Source: a virus. From it: a stretch of DNA of 25,725 nucleotides. Each line of letters begins with the position of its first letter. The stretch's first letter is position 1. The stretch spans positions 1 to 25,725 of IMG/VR virus record IMGVR_UViG_3300042519_001270; one strand, given 5' to 3'. This document shows, one piece after another, positions 21,832 through 25,725 of the stretch. A model generated the notes under the pieces. That model worked only from the letters and a program-made list of their open reading frames with translations, did not search any database and was not told the DNA's origin. Position numbers and translations under genes: made by a program.

Positions 21832-23056
21832 GCAGTCACTGGTTTTCGAGAGCCTGGACCTGGACGCGGTTGAAGCCCGCGTGCTGGAGTCGGGCATCGT
21901 CACGACCGCCACAGAGGTCGGTGTCTCGCCTGCTGGTCTGCGGAACAAGCTGCTGCGGGAAGGCAGAGCGACCAAGATAGGAGCGCCAGTCCCTAAAGGC
22001 GCTCAGACCTTGACTGTTGACGTAGAGAAGGGCGCGGATCTGAGCCCCGAGAAGCTGCTCAAGCGCGTCGGGCTTGACCCCGAGGGCTGGCGCGTCACCA
22101 ATGTCAAGGCGCGTGAGGGAACCTGGGGAAGCCCCGACGCACCTAACGAGCAGATCAGGCTGGAGATTTCCGCTCAGCCGATACTCGGAGGGCTGAAGCT
22201 GCCAGAGCTCAAGGGCTGGAAGCCGCTGCCGAAACCAAAGCCCCGAGAGACAACCGGACCCACGACTGCCGTTGTCTGCGGCGACCATCACGCCCCGCAC
22301 CACGACAAGACACTTCACCGGCTGTTTTGTACGTTCCTCGCAGAAGAGCAGCCGGATCTGATCGAGATCAACGGCGACCTGCTGGACTTCGCTGACATAT
22401 CCCGCCACCGGCAGATGCCAAAGCAGGGACCAGGCGGGGAGTACCCCTTCACCAACACGGTCAACGAGTGCCTCCAGTCGGGCTTCAACCTTCTGCTCGA
22501 TTACCGCACGGCCTGCCCTGATGCTCAGATCCGGCTCAAGTTCGGCAATCACGACATGCGGCTGTATTACGCACTGGTGGACAACCTCAAAGGGCTCTAC
22601 GACATCACTGTTGCCAATGAAGATACGCCGGCACTGTCACTGAGGAATCTGCTCAGGCTGGACGAGCTTCACGTCGAGCTGGTGGAGAAGGATTGGGACA
22701 AGGCCAAGACCCGCATCGGCAAGCGGCTCACCGCCCTTCACGGCTACTCGACCACCAAGAACCCCGGCGGCAAGATGCTCACCGAGCTTTCGGGCTCAAC
22801 CCTTCAGGGCCACAGCCACCGGATGTCTCTGCTCTACAGGACAGCGCACGACCCAGACGACGGAACCGAAACCCGGCTGGCCGGCGAGTGCGGCTGTATG
22901 TGTGAGATTGAGGACGGCCTCGGATATGCGAACTGCCCCGACTGGCAGCAGGGAGCCATGCTGGTCAAGACATGGCCGGACGATGATTTCACCGTGGCAC
23001 CGATTGTCTACCTGCCGGGGCGATTGCTTCTGCCAGACGGAAGGCGATACGCATGA
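21821..23056 (+). CDS. Calcineurin-like metallophosphoesterase with N-terminal HTH-like segment
   Basis: This protein has an N-terminal helix-turn-helix-like segment (VVEAR-type helix, then TTATEVGVSPAGLRNKLLRE). A basic/Pro-rich linker leads to a metallophosphoesterase domain with all main motifs: GDHH (D155, H157), INGDLLD (D186), GNHD (N243-D245) and GHSH (H331, H333). Substrate may be nucleic acid or a nucleotide; not determined. Start choice: a GTG at 21881 has no good ribosome site and would cut into the HTH. Open frame extends back to 21812, with AGGAAGG (21810-21816) five bases before CTG 21821 and no ATG/GTG/TTG between. I therefore propose CTG 21821 (411 residues), with GTG 21881 (391) as alternative. 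It overlaps the holin-like gene end. Confidence 0.8.
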   Translation: MAGKQSLVFESLDLDAVEARVLESGIVTTATEVGVSPAGLRNKLLREGRATKIGAPVPKGAQTLTVDVEKGADLSPEKLLKRVGLDPEGWRVTNVKAREGTWGSPDAPNEQIRLEISAQPILGGLKLPELKGWKPLPKPKPRETTGPTTAVVCGDHHAPHHDKTLHRLFCTFLAEEQPDLIEINGDLLDFADISRHRQMPKQGPGGEYPFTNTVNECLQSGFNLLLDYRTACPDAQIRLKFGNHDMRLYYALVDNLKGLYDITVANEDTPALSLRNLLRLDELHVELVEKDWDKAKTRIGKRLTALHGYSTTKNPGGKMLTELSGSTLQGHSHRMSLLYRTAHDPDDGTETRLAGECGCMCEIEDGLGYANCPDWQQGAMLVKTWPDDDFTVAPIVYLPGRLLLPDGRRYA

Positions 23057-23451
23057 GCCATTGCCGCTGCGAGCGACCCAGCCTGAATGACCGCAGACCA
23101 GACTTCTGCCGCAGGTGCGGTGTCAAGCACAACAGGCGCATCCTCTCCAGCGACACGACTCTGGCCGAGTTCCAGGCTGAGGTGGCAAAGCTGCCGGGCG
23201 TAACGCCTGGCATCTTCACTGACTCATTCCGCAGGGAGCGAGCCGGGCGGGTTGAGTTCGGCCTGAAGTATCTGGGGCGAGACAACTGCGCCGAAGGACT
23301 CGAAGAGGCAGCGGACGGCTTCAACTATGCCTGCTTTGCTTGGCTGAATGATCGGCGAGCTGGCACAGAAGCGATTGACCCCGAGCTGCTGACTGCGGCG
23401 CATCACTTCGCACTGGCGCACGCTGCTCTTGAGCGGAAGCGGCGGCAGTGA
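23053..23451 (+). CDS. Unknown protein with N-terminal zinc-binding cysteines
   Basis: This 132-residue protein begins with four cysteines in a C-x-C / C-x2-C arrangement (C4, C6, C19, C22), suggesting a small zinc site. The rest is probably helical (TLAEFQAEVAKLPG, RVEFGLKYLGRDNCAEGLEE, PELLTAAHHFALAHAALERK). The GLKYLGRDN-LEEAADG pattern resembles conserved short phage proteins of unknown function. The start overlaps the phosphoesterase stop by four bases, so it belongs to the same transcript. No function is assigned. Confidence 0.7.
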   Translation: MSHCRCERPSLNDRRPDFCRRCGVKHNRRILSSDTTLAEFQAEVAKLPGVTPGIFTDSFRRERAGRVEFGLKYLGRDNCAEGLEEAADGFNYACFAWLNDRRAGTEAIDPELLTAAHHFALAHAALERKRRQ

Positions 23452-23452
23452 G

Positions 23453-23743
23453 ATGGCAGCCAGCTACCAGTGCGGCAGTTGCCACACCTGCTGGCCGTAC
23501 TCGCCAAAGTATTCCAAGTGCCCTGAGTGTCAGCGTCCCTGTATGACCTGCTCAGTTCCCCGTCCGCTGACTATCGCCCAGGCGATAGACCGCCTGCGGA
23601 ACCTGGCCTTCATTCGTTACTGCGCTCAAAGAGAACAGCAGCGCACCGAGCTCGGGCATCTGTCACCGGAAGAGTTAGGCAGGCAGGAGGCCGCTGCCAT
23701 CATTGAGCAGGCCCGGCAGATCAGCGCACTTCCCGAGACATGA
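23453..23743 (+). CDS. Small zinc-ribbon protein
   Basis: A 96-residue protein starting at ATG 23453, just after the previous stop. The first 35 residues contain CGSCHTC, CPEC and CMTC, a zinc-ribbon-like cluster. The remainder is helical (TIAQAIDRLRNLAFIRYCAQ, then LSPEELGRQEAAAIIEQARQ). An in-frame TTG at 23429 would add eight residues (MSGSGGSE) but lies inside the upstream gene without better support. It is followed by the Holliday junction resolvase with a four-base overlap. It may bind DNA or RNA in replication or recombination, by context only. Confidence 0.65.
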   Translation: MAASYQCGSCHTCWPYSPKYSKCPECQRPCMTCSVPRPLTIAQAIDRLRNLAFIRYCAQREQQRTELGHLSPEELGRQEAAAIIEQARQISALPET

Positions 23744-24063
23744 GCAGGGGAGCGCAGGTCAGGGGCATCCAGAGGGAGCGCGACCTAGCCAACCAGCTTC
23801 GAGAGGAAGGCTGGTTTGTGCTGAGGGCGGCAGGATCACACGGGGAGGCCGACCTGATTGCCCTCCATGTCGGCAGGGAGCCGCGCATGATTGAAGTGAA
23901 GTCAACGACTCGCGGCCCGTTCGCAGGCTTTCCGCCGGCTGATAGGCGGCACCTGCTGGAATCAGCAAGCCAGGCCGGTGCTCAACCGTGGCTGGTCTGG
24001 TGGCCGAAGCGAAGCAAGCCGCAGTGGATTCCACCGAACGAATGGCCTGCTATCAAGTCGTGA
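23740..24063 (+). CDS. Holliday junction resolvase-like nuclease (PD-(D/E)XK)
   Basis: This 107-residue protein has the archaeal-Hjc-like resolvase pattern common in actinophages: RGIQRERDLANQL with E13, then GWFVLRAAGSHGEADLIAL with D38, and MIEVKST with E52 and K54, followed by RGPFAGFPPADR and the aromatic-rich PWLVWWPKR. These residues form the metal-binding PD-(D/E)XK core. It would resolve branched DNA during recombination or before packaging. It is the last rightward gene before a good terminator, and its start overlaps the upstream stop (ATGA). Confidence 0.85.
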   Translation: MSRGAQVRGIQRERDLANQLREEGWFVLRAAGSHGEADLIALHVGREPRMIEVKSTTRGPFAGFPPADRRHLLESASQAGAQPWLVWWPKRSKPQWIPPNEWPAIKS

Positions 24064-24088
24064 AGCAGTCCGTGATCTGTCCGTACAG

Positions 24089-24119
24089 CCCGTCACTCGA
24101 AAGAGCGGCGGGTTTTTTT
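24089..24119 (+). terminator. Rho-independent terminator after the resolvase gene
   Basis: CCCGTCACTC and GAGCGGCGGG form a 10-position stem with one mismatch and one G-T pair around a GAAA tetraloop, followed by seven T bases (24113-24119). It ends the rightward late transcript and also separates it from the convergent repressor gene. It is the only classical terminator with a clear T-run in this window. Confidence 0.85.
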
Positions 24120-24141
24120 GTGGGCAATCCCTAATCAGAGG

Positions 24142-24501
24142 TCAAAAGGATTCAGTGCCATCTTCTATGAGCTGGCGCAGCTCCCTCAGAGCGGTCATGG
24201 TTTCGTTTCTGGCCTCCTTCATCTGCTCGACGGCATCTTCCTGAGCGGTCCTGATTTCTCGGAGTTCCTCGAGCACCTCGCGCTGCTCGACAGGTTCCTC
24301 GCCGGTCAAAATCCACGAGGCATCCAGACTCAAAAACTCAGCCAACGCGAGAAGGTTGGTGCCCTTTGGCTCATCACGATCAGCAACCCAGTTGCCTACC
24401 GACTGAGCGGAGACTCCACAGTGGGTCGCTACCTGCTGCTGGGTTTTGCCCGCAGACTTAATTGCCTGCTTAATTCTTTGCCCTGGTGTCCTCGTTGGCA
24501 T
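24142..24501 (-). CDS. XRE-family phage repressor with C-terminal coiled coil
   Basis: The only leftward gene. The 119-residue product has an N-terminal HTH (about 6-66): PGQRIKQAIKSAGKTQQQ, VATHCGVSAQSVGNWVADR with the recognition helix, then LLALAEFLSLDASWILTGEE. Residues 69-115 are a charged coiled coil (VLEELREIRTAQEDAVEQMK and similar). There is no S24/LexA-type peptidase domain, so RecA-stimulated self-cleavage is not expected. The start at 24501 is chosen because GGAAAGG lies seven bases upstream on this strand. A TTG at 24567 would add 22 residues unlike the family. It faces the early operon across a 150-base control region and is the likely lysogeny repressor. Confidence 0.8.
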   Translation of the reverse strand: MPTRTPGQRIKQAIKSAGKTQQQVATHCGVSAQSVGNWVADRDEPKGTNLLALAEFLSLDASWILTGEEPVEQREVLEELREIRTAQEDAVEQMKEARNETMTALRELRQLIEDGTESF

Positions 24502-24542
24502 TTGCGCCTTTCCGCCGTCACCCCTGCCGGCTTCATTCAAGT

Positions 24543-24561
24543 GCCCTTCTTCGTGAAGGGC
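24543..24561. repeat. Inverted repeat upstream of the repressor gene
   Basis: GCCCTTC / GAAGGGC, seven perfect base pairs with a TTCGT centre, lies 42-60 bases before the repressor start on the minus strand. A TAGATT hexamer just upstream on that strand (24572-24567) could be the -10 box of the repressor promoter, which would put this element at the start of its leader. It may be an RNA hairpin in the leader or an operator. Confidence 0.45.
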
Positions 24562-24604
24562 TAACAAATCTAGCAGCCGGAAGTAAACCGCACCGCAAGT
24601 CGGC

Positions 24605-24617
24605 TTTCATCATGAAA
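24605..24617. promoter_or_regulatory. Putative repressor operator 1 (palindrome)
   Basis: TTTCAT-C-ATGAAA is a perfect 13-base palindrome (equally TTTCA-N3-TGAAA) midway between the divergent repressor and RHH genes. A related site lies exactly 40 bases further. Length and symmetry fit an XRE-type dimer site. Binding here has not been shown. Confidence 0.5.
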
Positions 24618-24639
24618 CCAAATCCGCCTAAAGTTGTGG

Positions 24640-24645
24640 TAAGGT
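24640..24645 (+). promoter_or_regulatory. Candidate extended -10 box of the early rightward promoter
   Basis: TAAGGT fits the actinobacterial TANNNT -10 pattern and is preceded by TG-N. Six bases separate it from the A of the ATG at 24652, so transcription would begin at or next to the start codon, giving a leaderless mRNA. No good -35 box is seen at the proper distance. The same bases include AAGG, which could instead be a ribosome site seven bases upstream if the promoter lies further left. Confidence 0.4.
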
Positions 24646-24655
24646 TTCACAATGA
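24645..24655. promoter_or_regulatory. Putative operator 2 over the early gene start
   Basis: TTTCA-CAA-TGA shares the TTTCA-N3-TGA form of the palindrome at 24605, with a weaker right half (TGAGC in place of TGAAA). The sites are 40 bases apart, close to four helix turns. It overlaps the start codon at 24652 and touches the proposed -10 box, so a bound repressor would block the early promoter directly. Confidence 0.4.
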
Positions 24656-24837
24656 GCACATCGCAAGGGAGCGAGGCGACCTACACAGTGGTTGTCGCAA
24701 CGAAGGTGGAACCGGACACACGGGACGCGCTGCGCCTGCTGGCCCGGTCCAATCATCGGAGCGCATCGGCTGAGGTTCGACTTGCCCTTCTCCGTCATTT
24801 GGATGCCGAAGTTGAAGCCAAGAAGGAGGCCGCATGA
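24652..24837 (+). CDS. Ribbon-helix-helix regulator (Cro/Arc-like)
   Basis: A 61-residue protein with the RHH layout: a strand (YTVVVATKV, residues 11-19), helix 1 (PDTRDALRLLARSN) and helix 2 (SASAEVRLALLRHLDAEVE). RHH proteins bind DNA as dimers through the paired strands. As the first gene rightward from the divergent control region it is placed like Cro. It could lower repressor expression or regulate the early operon. The start lies within the proposed operator 2, and the mRNA may be leaderless. Its stop overlaps the next gene, whose AGGAGG ribosome site lies within its 3' end. Confidence 0.75.
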   Translation: MSTSQGSEATYTVVVATKVEPDTRDALRLLARSNHRSASAEVRLALLRHLDAEVEAKKEAA

Positions 24838-25073
24838 GCGAGTTCGACTTCACACCAATCGTCTGCCTGGTGTCGCTGATTGTTTTGACGCTGTGGATTT
24901 TGCGGCAGGTCAAAGTGTTCCACGAGGCACCGACCGAGCAGCGAATTGACCAGCGGCTCTCAGCCCGTGAGATGGAGCTGACCGGGCCTGACTACCGGGA
25001 CCGCGTTGCTCCGTACTTCCGCAAGGTGTCAACCCGCAGGGAGATCGTCCGCAACATCACCGGAGCCGACTGA
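24834..25073 (+). CDS. Early single-pass membrane protein
   Basis: This 79-residue protein has one N-terminal membrane segment (FTPIVCLVSLIVLTLWILRQ, about 6-25). A charged cytoplasmic part follows (TEQRIDQRLSAREMELTG, then YRDRVAPYFRKVSTRREIVR). AGGAGG lies a few bases before ATG 24834. It is early-expressed by position and followed with a one-base overlap by another small membrane peptide. A superinfection-exclusion or membrane-anchoring role would fit but has no direct support. Confidence 0.65.
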   Translation: MSEFDFTPIVCLVSLIVLTLWILRQVKVFHEAPTEQRIDQRLSAREMELTGPDYRDRVAPYFRKVSTRREIVRNITGAD

Positions 25074-25150
25074 TGGAGCTGATGATTGTGGCCGCTCTCG
25101 GAGTTGCGGCAGTCGTGGTCTACCTCATCGGAGGCAAGCACCTTGATTGA
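25073..25150 (+). CDS. Tiny membrane peptide (25 residues)
   Basis: The frame from ATG 25073 overlaps the previous stop by one base and ends at 25150, eight bases inside the next gene. The product is one hydrophobic segment (MIVAALGVAAVVVYLIGG) with a KHLD end. The ribosome site of the following gene (GGAGG, 25130-25134) lies inside it. Tight overlaps support a real gene, but it could also serve only as a coupling leader. Confidence 0.5.
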   Translation: MELMIVAALGVAAVVVYLIGGKHLD

Positions 25151-25367
25151 CGAGATCGAAGAAGAGCTTCACAAGCGCATGGTCGAGGCAGTACAGACCG
25201 CCTGCGGAAACTTGGAAGACATGAGAATGCTGGCGCGAGACACCGCCAAGTACGTCGAGCGCAGCGGCATTCCCGGCACGTTTCACGCTGAAACCATCGG
25301 CCTGATTGAGCGGATTGAATCGCTTGAAGCCCGAATCAGTGAGTACGCCATTGAGGTGGTGGCATGA
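25143..25367 (+). CDS. Small helical early protein
   Basis: A 74-residue protein from TTG 25143, with GGAGG (25130-25134) eight bases upstream; this start is preferred over a far upstream one at 25086 that would run through the preceding gene in another frame. The sequence is all-helical and charged (MIDEIEEELHKRMVEAVQTA, then LARDTAKYVERSG, then IGLIERIESLEARISEYAIE with coiled-coil character). No family is recognised. The stop overlaps the following ATG (ATGA). Confidence 0.6.
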   Translation: MIDEIEEELHKRMVEAVQTACGNLEDMRMLARDTAKYVERSGIPGTFHAETIGLIERIESLEARISEYAIEVVA

Positions 25368-25558
25368 AGACCCACGAGAAGGTCATCAAGGCTCTTCACT
25401 ACGGGCAGCAGTCACCCTCTGAGATCAGCGTCAACTCGCTGCTGCCAGCCACTGAGGTTGTCAGCAGTCTGCGGAAGCTCCAGAACGAGGGCATGGTGGC
25501 GTACGAAACTGACCCTGATGGGCGGCGCGTCTACTACCTGACGGGCGTGGGCATATGA
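25364..25558 (+). CDS. Small winged-helix DNA-binding protein
   Basis: This 64-residue protein has the pattern of a minimal winged helix: helix 1 (EKVIKALHYG), helix 2 (SPSEISVNSLL), the recognition helix (PATEVVSSLRKLQNEGMV) and the wing (YETDPDGRRVYYLT). Such folds are found in MarR/ArsR-like regulators and phage replication initiators. It probably binds DNA in early regulation. Overlaps of four bases on both sides place it in the early operon. Confidence 0.65.
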   Translation: MKTHEKVIKALHYGQQSPSEISVNSLLPATEVVSSLRKLQNEGMVAYETDPDGRRVYYLTGVGI

Positions 25559-25725
25559 ACGTCGCAGACGCAAGGGTGACCGCATCTGCCTTCCATCAGT
25601 CGGGCATGTTTCCGAACATCAAGAACGAGGCCCAGGCTTACGTCTTGATTCTGGCTGGAGCGGAAATGGGAGTGGGACCGATGGAGGCGGTCAGCGGCAT
25701 CACGCTCATTCAGGGCAAGCCGACC
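25555..25725 (+). CDS. Start of a RecT-like phage recombination protein (partial)
   Basis: The ATG at 25555 overlaps the previous stop, and the frame stays open to the window end (57 codons, no stop). The segment GMFPNIKNEAQAYVLILAGA then EMGVGPMEAVSGITLIQGKP resembles the N-terminus of a widespread phage protein family annotated as RecT-like or hypothetical, found with recombination genes. Its place after early regulators and in a phage with a resolvase fits a recombination role. The rest of the gene is outside the window, so the call is tentative. Confidence 0.5.
   Translation, partial: MNVADARVTASAFHQSGMFPNIKNEAQAYVLILAGAEMGVGPMEAVSGITLIQGKPT

Noticed and set aside
21836-22552. Minus-strand open frame of 238 codons opposite the metallophosphoesterase
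   Set aside because: The plus strand carries all metallophosphoesterase motifs; the minus frame has no family features.
24118-24564. Plus-strand open frame of 148 codons opposite the repressor
   Set aside because: The minus-strand product has a clear HTH and coiled coil; the plus frame starts just after the terminator and shows no domain.
1-25725. tRNA genes, CRISPR array, integrase or transposase
   Set aside because: None recognised by eye. tRNA detection by eye is unreliable, so a tRNA search could still change this; the lack of an integrase may only mean that it lies outside the window.

Overview
The window is a long stretch of a tailed phage or prophage genome with a siphovirus (HK97-type, long non-contractile tail) plan. 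Nearly every gene reads rightward, with start/stop overlaps. The host is probably a Gram-positive actinobacterium. By eye the base composition is about 60% GC, and GTG, TTG and possibly CTG starts are common. No spanin genes are seen, and the holin candidates are small Gram-positive-type membrane proteins. No mycolyl-arabinogalactan esterase (LysB) is seen, which argues against a mycolic-acid host. The host assignment is inference. A repressor-like gene facing the other way suggests a temperate phage, but no integrase lies in this window.

Layout. 1-178: non-coding left edge with a candidate promoter. 179-5256: packaging and head genes (TerS, TerL, small membrane protein, portal, prohead protease, major capsid). 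5276-5301: strong hairpin after the capsid gene. 5328-8892: an accessory block inside the head module, with a small protein, a collagen-like fibre protein, a GT4-type glycosyltransferase, two small proteins with hexapeptide L-F/Y-P repeats, the broken relic of a second glycosyltransferase start, and a BppU-like protein. 8892-12157: head-tail connection, tail tube and tail chaperones, the latter with a -1 frameshift. 12157-20029: tape measure with two peptidoglycan hydrolase domains, distal tail protein with a probable carbohydrate-binding insert, and tail hub protein. 20026-21831: lysis cassette with a coiled-coil holin-like protein, a peptidase and a lysozyme sharing a basic N-terminal domain, and two small membrane proteins. 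21821-24063: metallophosphoesterase, two Zn-finger-type proteins and a Holliday junction resolvase, ending at a good terminator. 24142-24652: leftward XRE repressor and a divergent control region. 24652 to the end: early rightward genes (RHH regulator, two membrane proteins, small helical protein, winged helix, start of a RecT-like gene).

How the genes fit together. TerS/TerL and the portal package DNA into a protease-matured HK97 shell. The accessory block may put a glycosylated collagen-like fibre on the virion. The tape measure and lysis cassette each pair a peptidase with a glycosidase, for entry and exit through a Gram-positive wall. The 24.5-24.65 kb switch holds two TTTCA-N3-TGA sites and a possibly leaderless promoter, and probably decides between lysogeny and early expression.

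The most interesting points are the collagen-like protein next to a glycosyltransferase in the head module, the twin lysins with a shared 50-residue basic domain, the overprinted acidic/basic tails of TerS and TerL, and the compact immunity switch.
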